NCBI GenBank assembly: GCA_903863885.1
Contig: CAIPEB010000065.1
Span: 35,713-99,712 of the forward strand
Direction: 5' to 3'
Source of the DNA: an uncultured Planctomycetaceae bacterium
GTDB lineage: Bacteria; Planctomycetota; Planctomycetia; Pirellulales; Pirellulaceae
Length of the DNA stretch: 64,000 nucleotides
The notes beneath the pieces are model-generated. The model had not been told where the DNA came from. It was given only the letters and a program-made list of their open reading frames with translations, and did no database searches. The translations under genes were made by a program, and so were the position numbers. How positions within the stretch are numbered: the first letter of the stretch is position 1; every line of letters begins with the position of its first letter. Positions 53,804-63,350 of the stretch are shown here, in pieces.

Positions 53804-55279
53804 ATGTGTGCTGCCGTGGATGCGCTACTGCTGTCGCGACTACAGTTCGCTTTGACAATTATGTTTCATTATCTGTTCCCGCCCCTGGCGATCGGGATGG
53901 GAATCGTACTGGTCTACCTCGAGGCCATGTACTTCTGGAAGAAAGACCCGCTCTACGAAGTGGCGGCCAAATTCTGGACCAAGATTTTCGGTCTTAATTT
54001 CGCCGTCGGTGTCGTCACGGGCATCGTCATGGAATTCGAGTTCGGCACGAACTGGGCCGTCTACTCGCGATATGTCGGGGACGTGTTTGGTTCCGCATTG
54101 GCTGCCGAAGGCATATTCGCGTTCTTTCTCGAATCCGGATTCCTCGCGCTGTTGATTTTCGGCTGGGATCGGGTCGGTCCCAAGACGCACTTGTTTGCCA
54201 CGACGATGGTGGCGCTGGGAAGCATCTTCTCCTCGATCTGGATCGTGGTCGCGAATTCATGGCAGCAGACGCCGGCCGGACATGTGCTGAGGGAGCACGT
54301 GGTCAACGGCCAGGTTTTCACACGCGCGGAAATCGTGGACTTCTGGGCCGTTGTGTTCAACCCGTCGGCGATGCATCGTCTCGTCCATGTCTGGATCGGC
54401 GCGTTCCTGGTGGGCGCCTTCTTCATCATGAGCATCTCGGCGTGGTACGTCCTTCGGAATGTCCACCTCGAGTTTGCCCGAAGGTCGTTCGCCGGCGCGC
54501 TGCTGCTGGCCACAATCAGCGCGCTGGCTCAGATCGCGTCCGGCGATCTCCAGTCCAAGAACGTTTATCGTCATCAGCCCGCAAAGATGGCGGCGATGGA
54601 AGGCATCTTCAAGACGGAAAACGGCGCGACGCTCTACATGGCCGGCTGGCCGGACGAGCAGACCCGCGAGGTGCGCTACGGCATCGGGATCCCGGGCATG
54701 TTGAGCTGGCTGCTGTTCGGCGATGCCAACAAGCCCGTTGCCGGTTTTGATCAACTGCGCGAAGTGTGGGGACAGCCGCCGGTCTGGCTTACTTTCCAGG
54801 CCTATCACGTGATGGTCGGAGTCGGTTTCCTGTTCGTCGGTGCCACGCTTTTTGCCACGTTCTGCCTGTGGCGGGGAACGCTCTTCAGCCAGCGATGGCT
54901 GATGTGGTGCTTCGTCCTGGCCGTCGTGCCGGCGGTGATCGCAAACGAACTCGGCTGGGTGACAGCGGAAGTGGGGCGCCAGCCGTGGATCGTGTATCCA
55001 ACGATGACGGGCGGAAAGCTCGTGCCGGGCCTGATGACGCAGGCAGCGATCTCCGAGTCGGTTGCCCCTTCGCAGGTGTTCGGTTCCATCATCATGTTCG
55101 GCATGATTTACGCGTTGCTGCTCGTGTTGTGGATCGTGGTGTTGAATCACAAGATCCAGCTGGGCCCGGAAGCCGTGGCCATCGCGCCCGAGGCGAAATC
55201 AGGCTGGCTCGGCGCAGCCTCGGAACGCGTGGATCACGAAGGTTCGTTGACTGAAGCCAAGCGGGAAAATCGGGTTTGA
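53804..55279 (+). CDS. cydA: Cytochrome bd-type quinol oxidase subunit I
   Basis: This 491-residue membrane protein starts near [20 protein letters not shown], with heme b595-ligand His22 in this numbering. It has further CydA marks such as [20 protein letters not shown] (quinol-side Q-loop start), and [15 protein letters not shown], the ExGRQPW signature. The Q-loop is short, as in CioA or CydA-S-type oxidases. Nine or so transmembrane helices are expected. It oxidises ubiquinol or menaquinol and reduces oxygen to water with high oxygen affinity. ATG 53804 is used; GTG 53816 would start at DALLLSR as in E. coli. cydB follows after 3 bp. Confidence 0.96.
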   Translation: MCAAVDALLLSRLQFALTIMFHYLFPPLAIGMGIVLVYLEAMYFWKKDPLYEVAAKFWTKIFGLNFAVGVVTGIVMEFEFGTNWAVYSRYVGDVFGSALAAEGIFAFFLESGFLALLIFGWDRVGPKTHLFATTMVALGSIFSSIWIVVANSWQQTPAGHVLREHVVNGQVFTRAEIVDFWAVVFNPSAMHRLVHVWIGAFLVGAFFIMSISAWYVLRNVHLEFARRSFAGALLLATISALAQIASGDLQSKNVYRHQPAKMAAMEGIFKTENGATLYMAGWPDEQTREVRYGIGIPGMLSWLLFGDANKPVAGFDQLREVWGQPPVWLTFQAYHVMVGVGFLFVGATLFATFCLWRGTLFSQRWLMWCFVLAVVPAVIANELGWVTAEVGRQPWIVYPTMTGGKLVPGLMTQAAISESVAPSQVFGSIIMFGMIYALLLVLWIVVLNHKIQLGPEAVAIAPEAKSGWLGAASERVDHEGSLTEAKRENRV

Positions 55280-55282
55280 ACG

Positions 55283-56299
55283 ATGGATCTTGCACTGTTC
55301 TGGTTCATGTTGCTCGGCGTGCTCCTCGCAGGATATGCGATCCTCGACGGCTTTGACCTGGGGGTCGGCATCCTGCATCCGATCGCGCGATCCGACGCGG
55401 ACCGCCGGATCCTGCTCAACTCGATCGGTCCGATCTGGGACGGCAACGAAGTGTGGCTCGTCACGTTCGGCGGCGCCATGTTCGCCGCGTTCCCGGAAGC
55501 CTATGCGACGATCTTTTCGGGATTCTACACGGCCTTCATGGCGGTGCTGTTCGCATTGATCTTCCGCGCAATCTCGATCGAGTTCCGCGGAAAGATGGAG
55601 TCGCACTTCTGGAAGCGAGCCTGGGACTGGGGATTTTTTGCTTCGAGCCTGCTGGCCGCGCTGCTGTTCGGCGTCGCGGTGGGCGCTGTCATGCAGGGCG
55701 TCCCCTTGAATTCCCGCGGCATTTTCATCGGCCGCTTTGTCGACCAGCTCGGTCCCTACCCTCTGCTCGTCGGAGTCATGACGGTCGCCATGTTTGTCAT
55801 GCACGGCGCGATCTATCTGTATCTGAAGACCGAAGGGGAACTGCAGCAGCGGCTCCACGAATGGATGTGGCGCGGGTTCGGCTTCTTTTTGATCACGTAC
55901 CTGCTCGTCACGATCGTGACGCTCGTGACCATACCGCGGGCCACGCAGAACTTCAAAGACATGCCGTGGGCCTGGGGAATCGTCCTGCTGAACGTGCTGG
56001 CAGTCGCCAACATTCCTCGCGCCATTTATCAGCGCCGCGCGGGCTACGCGTTTCTTTCCTCGTGTGCCACGATTGCCGCGCTGGTCTGTCTCCTCGGATT
56101 GGCGCTGTATCCCAACATGATCACGTCCCAACCCGAAGCGGCCAACAGCCTGACGATCTACAATGCGGCCTCGTCACCCAAGACGCTGGGGATCATGGCG
56201 ATCATCGCCGCAATCGGGATGCCGTTCGTACTGACCTACACTGCCATCGTCTACTGGGTCTTCCGCGGCAAGGTCGTGATCGAGAAGCACAGCTACTGA
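55283..56299 (+). CDS. cydB: Cytochrome bd-type quinol oxidase subunit II
   Basis: This 338-residue membrane protein has the CydB start [20 protein letters not shown] and DLGVGILHP, then [31 protein letters not shown] and a late [16 protein letters not shown]. About eight transmembrane segments are expected. With CydA it forms the bd-type quinol oxidase in the inner membrane. No small CydX-like frame follows before the convergent gene, which ends only 4 bp away. No cydCD (cysteine/glutathione exporter) is seen nearby. Confidence 0.96.
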   Translation: MDLALFWFMLLGVLLAGYAILDGFDLGVGILHPIARSDADRRILLNSIGPIWDGNEVWLVTFGGAMFAAFPEAYATIFSGFYTAFMAVLFALIFRAISIEFRGKMESHFWKRAWDWGFFASSLLAALLFGVAVGAVMQGVPLNSRGIFIGRFVDQLGPYPLLVGVMTVAMFVMHGAIYLYLKTEGELQQRLHEWMWRGFGFFLITYLLVTIVTLVTIPRATQNFKDMPWAWGIVLLNVLAVANIPRAIYQRRAGYAFLSSCATIAALVCLLGLALYPNMITSQPEAANSLTIYNAASSPKTLGIMAIIAAIGMPFVLTYTAIVYWVFRGKVVIEKHSY

Positions 56300-56303
56300 G
56301 CGG

Positions 56304-57368
56304 TCATTCAAGCGACTGCACGGCGGCGCGGATGTAACCGAGAGCGTAGGCCATTCCGGCGTGCCACGGAGCCGCGCACGCCATCTGCGGGGCGTGATCG
56401 GGAATAATCACGCCCTGATAGCCGTTCTGCTTCAGGATGCGCAGAACCCGCAGCATGTCGACGTCCCCTTCGTCGATGAACGTCTCGCGATAGTACGGCG
56501 ATTTTCCCCGGACATTCCGGAGGTGAACGTAGGCGAGCTTGCCCGCGCGGCTGTATTCGTCCACCGCTTCGTACACATTCCCTTCGGTCATCTCCGCGAT
56601 CGTGCCGACACAGAACTCAAGCGTGTTTGCGGGACTGGGCCGCAGGTCGAGCAGCTTTCGATAGAGATGCGGCTGGTAGACCAGGCGCGCTTGGCCGCGC
56701 ACCGTGGGCATGGGCGGATCATCCGGGTGGGCGGCCAGTTTCACCCCGGCCTCTTCCGCCACGGGAAGCAGTGCTTCCAGAAAATCCCGCAGACGATTCC
56801 AGAGTTGTTCGGGGGTCGCGGGAGGAACGAAACCGGGCTCTGCATTGCGATCGTAGACCATGTTCCAGACCATGCCGCGGGGCATCGGTTTGTCGAACGG
56901 ACCATCCGCTCCGACCGCTTCCGCCTCGCCGCGGGCAAAGTTCCCTTTCACCCGGCCCGCTACGCCCGCGATGGAAAAGTTGTAGCCCATCACCGGAATC
57001 CCGGCCCGTCCGATATTGCGCACGATTGTCTTGAGGTTCTCGAGTTGCTGCGGCTTCTTTGGTCCGTCGAGCAGCACGTCGTGCCAGTGGGCGGGATCGA
57101 AGTTCTCGATCGCGGCCAATTCCAATCCGGCTTCTTCGATCCGCCGTTTCAGCGAGGCCAGTTCTTCGAAGCTCCACAGCGAGTTCGGATCGCCGGCGAG
57201 CCCCCAGCCCGCGTCGTCGCCGACCGGCTGATCTCCGGGCCGATTTCCGCGCGAGGATCTGAAATAGTCCACCAGGTGGACGATCAGATGCGTGCAGCCG
57301 CACTGTCGGGCAAAGCGGAAATGGTCTTCATCAAGCTGATGCCGGTAGAGTCCGAGGCCGAGTTTCAT
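56304..57368 (-). CDS. uxuA: Mannonate dehydratase
   Basis: This 354-residue TIM-barrel protein matches UxuA. It has MKLGLGLYRHQLDEDHFRF at the start, the central RGMVWNMVYDRN, KLAAHPDDPPMP (His and Asp metal ligands), LEFCVGTIAEM with the conserved Cys, VHLRNVRG and GYQGVIIPDHAPQM. It dehydrates D-mannonate to 2-keto-3-deoxygluconate in hexuronate breakdown. ATG 57368 was chosen over the GTG seven codons before. An SDR gene lies 75 bp upstream on the same strand and may make D-mannonate from fructuronate, in place of UxuB. Confidence 0.92.
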   Translation of the reverse strand: MKLGLGLYRHQLDEDHFRFARQCGCTHLIVHLVDYFRSSRGNRPGDQPVGDDAGWGLAGDPNSLWSFEELASLKRRIEEAGLELAAIENFDPAHWHDVLLDGPKKPQQLENLKTIVRNIGRAGIPVMGYNFSIAGVAGRVKGNFARGEAEAVGADGPFDKPMPRGMVWNMVYDRNAEPGFVPPATPEQLWNRLRDFLEALLPVAEEAGVKLAAHPDDPPMPTVRGQARLVYQPHLYRKLLDLRPSPANTLEFCVGTIAEMTEGNVYEAVDEYSRAGKLAYVHLRNVRGKSPYYRETFIDEGDVDMLRVLRILKQNGYQGVIIPDHAPQMACAAPWHAGMAYALGYIRAAVQSLE

Positions 57369-57412
57369 AATGGCTGGAAATCCGATCACGATCGGGTTAG
57401 TGATTTTCTACG

Positions 57413-57440
57413 TCCGGACTCCGGACTCCCGTCTCCGGAC
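57413..57440. repeat. Heptanucleotide tandem array (TCCGGAC) between uxuA and SDR
   Basis: Four 7-nt units (TCCGGAC, TCCGGAC, TCCCGTC, TCCGGAC) end 3 bp before the stop codon of the SDR gene on the minus strand. Confidence 0.8.
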
Positions 57441-57442
57441 TC

Positions 57443-58252
57443 CTAAAATCCGATGCTCGCGCCGCCGTCCACAGGCAGCACGACCCCCGTGACGAACCTG
57501 GCTGCCGGAGAACAGAGGTAAACGGCCGCCATGCCGACGTCGTCCGGATCGCCGAGACGCCCCATCGGCGTTCGGTTGAGCACCCGCTGCTTGCGATCGG
57601 GGTCGCCGTCGAGCGCCTTGCGGGACATGTCGGTTTCGATGAAGCCCGGCGCAATCGCATTGACGCGGACTCCGTGCGGCGAAAGCTCCGTGGCCAGAGC
57701 CCGCACCATGCCGAGGTAAGCGCTCTTGGCCGCGCTGTATGCCACGACCTTGGGCAGGCCGAACAGCGACGCCATCGAGGCGATGAACAGAATCGTCCCC
57801 GACCCGCGCCGCATCATTTCCGGAGCCACCGCGCGGCTGAGCGCATGAGCGCCGAGCACGTGCGTCGTCAGCACCTTCATGAACTCTTCCTCGGTCGTGT
57901 CGATCGCCGCCTTTTTCAGGTGCACGCCCGCATTGTTGATCAGAATCGTGACGGGACCGAATCGTTCCGCCGCCGATTCGACGAGGCGGCCCGCCTCGGA
58001 CAATCGATTCACGTCATGCACCATGAACTGGGCCCGCGGCCCGATCTCCTCGGCTGCCTTCTTCAGCAGCTCCTCGCGCCGCCCGGTCAGCACCACGCGG
58101 GATCCGGCGGCTGCCAGCGCGCGGGCCATGGCCAGTCCGAGACCGGATCCGCCCCCGGTAATCAGGGCGAGTTCATTTTCCAGGCGAAACGCGCACGGCC
58201 ACTGGTATAAACCACACTCGGTGGGCGAAACAGGAAGTTGGCGCGACGACAT
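57443..58252 (-). CDS. SDR oxidoreductase, possible fructuronate/mannonate reductase
   Basis: This 269-residue classical SDR has TGGGSGLG (32-39), NNAG (106-109), Ser159 and YSAAK (Tyr172, Lys176), and ends in the [10 protein letters not shown] tail typical of FabG-like SDRs. ATG 58252 has a GGGGAGGAG ribosome binding site nine bases away; the ATG at 58285 lies upstream of it and is less likely. Pairing with uxuA suggests an oxidoreductase for D-fructuronate to D-mannonate, a role known for some SDRs, but FabG-type or gluconate dehydrogenase activity is equally possible. Confidence 0.85.
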   Translation of the reverse strand: MSSRQLPVSPTECGLYQWPCAFRLENELALITGGGSGLGLAMARALAAAGSRVVLTGRREELLKKAAEEIGPRAQFMVHDVNRLSEAGRLVESAAERFGPVTILINNAGVHLKKAAIDTTEEEFMKVLTTHVLGAHALSRAVAPEMMRRGSGTILFIASMASLFGLPKVVAYSAAKSAYLGMVRALATELSPHGVRVNAIAPGFIETDMSRKALDGDPDRKQRVLNRTPMGRLGDPDDVGMAAVYLCSPAARFVTGVVLPVDGGASIGF

Positions 58253-58319
58253 CCGCGTGAGCTCCTCCCCAGTCCATTCCGACATTTAAGAAACCTGAAA
58301 ACGAGACATGCGCAACAGG

Positions 58320-59774
58320 TCAAGGAGCTGCCCGGCGAGCCTTGGCTTTTGCCTTGCCTGGAGATTTTGCCTTTTCCGTTATCGGCAGCGGCACGAAATC
58401 GCGTTCGCGCACCATCCGGATCGCCAGTTCGCGTTTCAAACCCGCTTCGAGTTCCGACAATTCCGGCCTGCCGGCCAGGTTGGTCAGTTCCCACGGATCG
58501 GCAGCCAGATCGTACAGTTCGAACATCGGCCGCTGCGGTGCGAAATAAAAAGCCGCCAGTTTCGCGTCCAGCTTGCCCTCCGAATTGAGCTGCACCAGTT
58601 CCTTGAAAAAGGGCATTCCGTTGAAGTCAACCGGTTGGTAGGGCAACTGCCACGTCGCGTTGTAGATCAGCTTGTGGGTCGGCGTGACGATGCAGCGTCC
58701 GAGGTCGAACGCCGCCGAACCGGTCGGCAGACCTCCGCCATGAGCGCCGCGCTCCGCAAAGAGAAACTTGCGAGGCTCGAACGACGCGTCCCGCAACAGC
58801 GGCAGGAAACTGTGCCCTGTCATTTCTGCGGGAACCGGTGCGCCAGCGGCTTCGAGAAACGTCGGAGCCAAATCCTCTCCCGAAATCAAAGCGCTGCTCG
58901 CGCGTCCCGGTTTGACGCACTTGGGCCAGCGCACGATGAGGGGAACGTGAACGCCCAGTTCATTGAGCGTGCCTTTCCCGCGAAACTGCGCGGACCCGTT
59001 GTCTCCCATCACGGCAACCAGCGTATTGTCGCTGATCCCGCGGGTCTTCAGTTCATCGAGGACCTCTTTGAGGTCTCCGTCGAATCGGGCGATCTCGTCA
59101 TAAATCGCGGCGAGATCAGCGCGGACCCCGGGTGTATCCGGATAGTGCGGAGGCAGCGTCAGCCTGGCAGGGTCGTGCACCGATGGCGCGTCGTAAGGCC
59201 GATGCGGATCGCTGAAGCACAACTGCAGGAAGAACGGTTTGTCCTTCGGCGAGCGGTCCAGGAATTCGCGATACTGCGCGAGCATCTCCGCGCGGTTACC
59301 GGCCTGCTTGACGTAATCCAGCCGTTCCGGAAACGACTTCAGATTCAGTTCGTTCATCAACTCCGGCGGCGCGCCGTCGAGGTGGTAGGTTCGGCCGGCG
59401 ACTCCGGTGAAATAGCCCGATTTTCGCAGGAGTTCGGGATAAGTGACGACGTCGCGCGGCAGCGGCGCAGTGAATCGCGTCATCTGAACAGCAACCGGTG
59501 ACCGTCCTGTCATGATCGCCGCGCGCGACGGAACGCATTGGGGACAGGCAACGTAGGCCCGTTCGCACCGCAGGCCCTCGGCGGCCAGGGCGTCGAGTTG
59601 CGGAGTGCGCACATCGCGGTTCCCGTAACAGCCGACCAGCGCCGCGCTGTGGTCGTCCGACAAGACCAGCAGGATGTTCGGCCGCTCCTCGGCACCGCAG
59701 CATATTCCGCAGGCGAACGCCGCGTAAAAAGAAGCGATCCACGGCCAACTGGTTCGCGGGGTGCCGCGCTGCAT
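58320..59774 (-). CDS. Exported Cys-type sulfatase
   Basis: This 484-residue protein has a Sec signal (about 1-28, FYAAFACGICCGA). The S1 sulfatase domain has ILLVLSDDHSAALVGCYGN (metal-binding DD) and the formylglycine motif CVPSR (Cys80) in ACPQCVPSRAAIMTGR, then GVAGRTYHLDG and VAVMGDNGSAQF. It is more compact than the first sulfatase at 40814 and has no C-terminal module. Sulfate ester hydrolysis outside the cytoplasm is expected; no maturase gene (FGE or anSME) is in the window. It lies 67 bp upstream of the SDR and is divergent from the radical-SAM gene. Confidence 0.93.
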   Translation of the reverse strand: MQRGTPRTSWPWIASFYAAFACGICCGAEERPNILLVLSDDHSAALVGCYGNRDVRTPQLDALAAEGLRCERAYVACPQCVPSRAAIMTGRSPVAVQMTRFTAPLPRDVVTYPELLRKSGYFTGVAGRTYHLDGAPPELMNELNLKSFPERLDYVKQAGNRAEMLAQYREFLDRSPKDKPFFLQLCFSDPHRPYDAPSVHDPARLTLPPHYPDTPGVRADLAAIYDEIARFDGDLKEVLDELKTRGISDNTLVAVMGDNGSAQFRGKGTLNELGVHVPLIVRWPKCVKPGRASSALISGEDLAPTFLEAAGAPVPAEMTGHSFLPLLRDASFEPRKFLFAERGAHGGGLPTGSAAFDLGRCIVTPTHKLIYNATWQLPYQPVDFNGMPFFKELVQLNSEGKLDAKLAAFYFAPQRPMFELYDLAADPWELTNLAGRPELSELEAGLKRELAIRMVRERDFVPLPITEKAKSPGKAKAKARRAAP

Positions 59775-59887
59775 GTTCGTTCTGCTCCCGCTCTGAGAGA
59801 ATGAAGCACCGGATGGAAAAGTGCCTGAAGGCGACTGGGAATCAAGGCCCGCAGGGACGGCCCTCCGCCCGCGACTTCACGGCAGAT

Positions 59888-59905
59888 CGATAGGATACCC
59901 TATCG
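59888..59905. other. Short perfect hairpin in the sulfatase/radical-SAM divergent region
   Basis: CGATAGG-ATAC-CCTATCG forms a 7-bp stem with a 4-base loop, upstream of both divergent genes. Could be an operator or a leader hairpin; no function is shown. Confidence 0.5.
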
Positions 59906-59956
59906 CAGACGAATGAAGAAATCACCCCGGAGGCGCGAACCAGCGAGATCCACACG

Positions 59957-61390
59957 ATGTTGACGCTTGTGAACACCAACCGCATGGTTCCGCCCATCGC
60001 GCCGATCGGCCTGGACTACACGGCCTCTTCGCTCGCGATGGCAGGATACGACGTCGAACTGCTGGATCTCTGCATGGCTGCCGATCCGACGGCGGAGATC
60101 GAACGCTACTTCTCGAGCCATACACCCGAATTGATCGGCCTGTCGTTTCGCAACACGGACGACTGCTTCTGGCCAAGCGCCACATCGTTTGTTTCCGTGC
60201 TCCAGCGGGATATTGCCGGCATTCGTGCGCGATCGGACGCGCCCATCGTCCTGGGCGGCGCCGGCTACTCGCTGTTCGCCGAGCGGATCCTGCGGTTGAC
60301 GGGCGCCGATTTCGGCGTGCGGGGCGACGGCGAGGCCGCGCTCGCGTCACTGCTCTCTGAATTGCGATCGGAGCGGAAGTTCGAGCGGGTTCCGGGGCTG
60401 ATTTACCGGCACAAGAACGAGGTGCGCATGAACTCGCCGGCATGGCCGCGGACCGTGAGCCTGAAAACGCAACGGGACTTTGTGGACAACAGCGCATACT
60501 TCGCGCAGGGCGGCCAGATCGGAGTCGAGACCAAGCGCGGCTGCGCCCGTCGGTGCATCTACTGCGCTGACCCTGTGGTCAAGGGCCACACGTCCCGCAC
60601 GCGGGATCCGCGAGATGTGGCGGACGAAATCGAATGCCTCCTGCAGAGCGGCATCGACGTCCTGCACTTGTGCGACCCCGAATTCAATCTGCCGCCCGCT
60701 CACGCCAGCGATGTCTGCGAGGAGTTGATCCGCCGCCAACTGGGGCGGCGACTGCGCTGGTATGCATACCTGGCGGTGGTTCCCTTCTCCGACAAACTCG
60801 CCGCCTTGATGCGGCGCGCGGGCTGCGTGGGAATCAACTTCACGAGCGACGCGGCCAGTCCCGCGATGCTGCAGACTTACGGGCAGCCTCACCGATTCGA
60901 GGATCTGCAGTCGGCTGTGACGAATTGCCGGCGGAACGGCATCTCGGTCATGCTGGACATGCTGTTGGGCGGGCCGGGCGAAACGGTTGACACGCTGACC
61001 GAAACCATTCGCGGATTTCAGCAACTGAACCCCGACTGCGCCGGCGCGGCGCTGGGCGTGCGTGTCTATCCGGGCACGCCCCTCGCGCACATCGCTGCTC
61101 AGGAAGGGCCCTGGGAAACCAATCCGAACCTGCGTCGGCGCTGCAGCGGTCCCGTCGATCTGCTCCAGCCGACGTTCTATATTTCGGCCGCTCTGGGCGA
61201 TCGCCCGGCGGATCTCGTCCGCGACCTGATCGGCTCGGACCATCGGTTCTTTCCGCCGCAACCGGAGAGCGGCAACCCCGAAGGCGCCGACCATAACTAC
61301 AGCGGCAATCGATTGCTGGTGGAGCGGATCGCGGCGGGTGAGCGCGGTGCTTACTGGGACATTCTTCGACGTCCGTCGCCCCTCGGCTAG
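59957..61390 (+). CDS. B12-binding-type radical SAM protein
   Basis: This 477-residue protein has the radical-SAM cluster CARRCIYC (Cys196, Cys200, Cys203). The region before it (about 1-150) looks like the cobalamin-binding domain found in B12-dependent radical SAM enzymes: IAPIGLDYTASSLAMAGYDVELLDL and APIVLGGAGYSLFAE, followed by a GADFGVRGDGEAALASLL stretch. Later LGGPGETVDTLTETIRGF is typical of the B12-rSAM group. Such enzymes methylate unreactive carbons or reshape ring systems. The start resembles the tryptophan C-methyltransferase group, but this is only a suggestion. No peptide precursor or clear partner gene is next to it. Confidence 0.8.
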   Translation: MLTLVNTNRMVPPIAPIGLDYTASSLAMAGYDVELLDLCMAADPTAEIERYFSSHTPELIGLSFRNTDDCFWPSATSFVSVLQRDIAGIRARSDAPIVLGGAGYSLFAERILRLTGADFGVRGDGEAALASLLSELRSERKFERVPGLIYRHKNEVRMNSPAWPRTVSLKTQRDFVDNSAYFAQGGQIGVETKRGCARRCIYCADPVVKGHTSRTRDPRDVADEIECLLQSGIDVLHLCDPEFNLPPAHASDVCEELIRRQLGRRLRWYAYLAVVPFSDKLAALMRRAGCVGINFTSDAASPAMLQTYGQPHRFEDLQSAVTNCRRNGISVMLDMLLGGPGETVDTLTETIRGFQQLNPDCAGAALGVRVYPGTPLAHIAAQEGPWETNPNLRRRCSGPVDLLQPTFYISAALGDRPADLVRDLIGSDHRFFPPQPESGNPEGADHNYSGNRLLVERIAAGERGAYWDILRRPSPLG

Positions 61391-61715
61391 ACGCTCCGGA
61401 AAGGGCTGACAATCCAACCACGGCACCCGACGACCGGCGAATAAGACAACGTAAGTCATTGCTGCAGAACACCTTGCAGACAAACGACCGGCGATCGACG
61501 GCACGATGACGGTAAAGAAGAAACCACCGTTAGATCTTTACCAGCCGGACCTATCGATACAGGTCCTGCGTAAGTACCGCGCCGTTGCATTGCTGCTGTG
61601 AAGTCACCACAGGCAGAACTCCGAAGATCGAAATATCCGGAATGGATGCCGGATTCCCCAGCCTGTTTCCAGGCAGACTTTTCAACGTAGTCGAAGATTA
61701 ACGGAGCAGTGCGAT
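61391..61715. other. Leader region of the porin gene with two inverted repeats
   Basis: 325 bases hold no gene. Inverted repeats GGTAAAGA/TCTTTACC (61511-61542) and GGACCT/AGGTCC (61547-61566) stand in tandem. They may form hairpins in the porin 5' leader. ACGGAG is the ribosome binding site of the next gene. Confidence 0.6.
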
Positions 61716-63104
61716 ATGGATATCACACGAGCGCTCACCAGCCTTGCGTGCGTGGCATTCTGCGGCATGTTGGCCCAGGCCGCAGAGCCAACGCTCGCCG
61801 TGCGCGACGGAGCGACGAGCGATAGCCGCGTGGCGACGATCAGCTTGGAAGCAGAGTCCAGCGAACCGGGTCAGGCCAGTCTGAGCGATGCGCTGGTTGA
61901 GGACATGGGCTCGGCCGCCCGTACCGAGGACGTCGAGCCGGGGGACGGCAATGCCGCGGCGGGCGGTCCGTGGACGATTCCGCAGATCGGCTTCCTCGAG
62001 CGGCACAGCATCAGGATGGGGGGCTGGCTCCAACAGGGTGTGACGTTCAACGGCTACAACTCGGAAGACGGGTTCAACGGCCCGGTGGCCACGAACGACA
62101 TGGACGATCAGTACCAGATGAACCAGTTGTGGCTCTACCTGGACCGGCCGGCCAACAACGGCGGTTCGGGGTTCGCGTGGGGCGGACACGTTGACGCGAT
62201 CTACGGCACGGACTGGCGGTTCGGCATCAACTCGGGGCTGGAAGACAACATCAACGGCTTCGACTATCAGCGTTACGGGCTGGTGATCCCGCAGGCGTAC
62301 CTGGAACTGGCCTATAACCGGCTGTCCGTTAAGCTCGGACATTTCGCGGCCATCCTCGACTATGAAGCCGTGCCGGCAGTGATGAACCCCTTCTATTCGC
62401 ACTCCTATTCGTACGGCTACACGGTTCCCCAACTCGTTACGGGAGCACTGGCCGAGTACAAACTCACGGATCGGCTCTCGATTCTCGGCGGCCCGCATCG
62501 CGGCTGGAACCAGTTCGAGGACAATAACGATACGATTGACTTTATGGGCGGCGTGAAGTGGGTGAGCCCCAGTGAGCGCACCAAGATCGCCTGGGCCTGC
62601 TCGGCTGGCCCGCAGGATCCGCCCGCCGATTTCGACAACGTGCCCGGCAACCAGAATCGATTCGTTTACAGCCTTGTGGTGCAGCAAAAGGTCAGCGAGC
62701 GGCTCGACTACATTTTTGTGCAGAACCTGGGCACGGAAACGAACGCGCCGGTCGAGGGCCGGACGGCCGATTGGTACGGCATCAACAACTACCTTCTGTA
62801 CAAGATCAACCCGAAGTGGTCGGCCGCAATGCGTGCGGAGTGGCTGCGGGATGACGACGGCGTGCGAGTCGCGGGCCCCGGCAATATCCCGGGCGTCTAT
62901 GCGTGGGCCGGCCGCGGTTACGCGGGCAACTTCTATGACCTGACCGCCGGCCTGAACTGGCGGCCGAACGGCAACCTGCTCGTGCGGCCCGAATTGCGAT
63001 GGGATTGGTATAGCGGCCCCGCCGGCCCCGTCGGTCTGCCGTTTGACGGCGGCAATGAAAGCGACCAGTTCACATGCGCCGTGGACGCGATCTTCACCTT
63101 CTGA
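61716..63104 (+). CDS. BBP2-family outer-membrane porin
   Basis: This 462-residue protein has a Sec signal (1-22, ending LAQAA). After a Ser/Glu-rich segment (about 25-80) follows an antiparallel beta-barrel with repeated alternating hydrophobic and aromatic residues, such as HSIRMGGWLQQGVTFNGYNS, GGHVDAIYGTDWRFG and WYGINNYLLYKIN. The last residues (CAVDAIFTF) end in Phe, the usual C-terminal signal of barrel proteins. This is the putative beta-barrel porin-2 (BBP2) type common in planctomycetes. It probably allows diffusion of small solutes or oligosaccharides across the outer membrane. It stands alone, with its own terminator. Confidence 0.88.
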   Translation: MDITRALTSLACVAFCGMLAQAAEPTLAVRDGATSDSRVATISLEAESSEPGQASLSDALVEDMGSAARTEDVEPGDGNAAAGGPWTIPQIGFLERHSIRMGGWLQQGVTFNGYNSEDGFNGPVATNDMDDQYQMNQLWLYLDRPANNGGSGFAWGGHVDAIYGTDWRFGINSGLEDNINGFDYQRYGLVIPQAYLELAYNRLSVKLGHFAAILDYEAVPAVMNPFYSHSYSYGYTVPQLVTGALAEYKLTDRLSILGGPHRGWNQFEDNNDTIDFMGGVKWVSPSERTKIAWACSAGPQDPPADFDNVPGNQNRFVYSLVVQQKVSERLDYIFVQNLGTETNAPVEGRTADWYGINNYLLYKINPKWSAAMRAEWLRDDDGVRVAGPGNIPGVYAWAGRGYAGNFYDLTAGLNWRPNGNLLVRPELRWDWYSGPAGPVGLPFDGGNESDQFTCAVDAIFTF

Positions 63105-63127
63105 CGCGTCAACGCCGTCTGTTAAAC

Positions 63128-63171
63128 AAAACAACGCGGGACGGATGGTTCAGCCATCCGTCCCTTGTTTT
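63128..63171 (+). terminator. Strong rho-independent terminator after the porin gene
   Basis: The 11-bp stem GGGACGGATGG/CCATCCGTCCC with loop TTCAG is extended by AAAACAA/TTGTTTT around a three-base bulge, so it can work in both directions, also for the convergent TrpB2-like gene. Confidence 0.85.
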
Positions 63172-63350
63172 CTTGGAGTCATTCCTGCCGCTTCGCTGCA
63201 CCCAAGATGAGGGAAATGGGACGCAGTTCGGAGCACTCGGCTTTCGCTCCGCGAAAGCACGTTTTCTACGCCGTACGTGACGTTCGAACAGCGTCCTTTC
63301 GCGGGAGCGAAAGGCGACCATGATGCGAAAAGCGACTCGACTCCCAAGAC

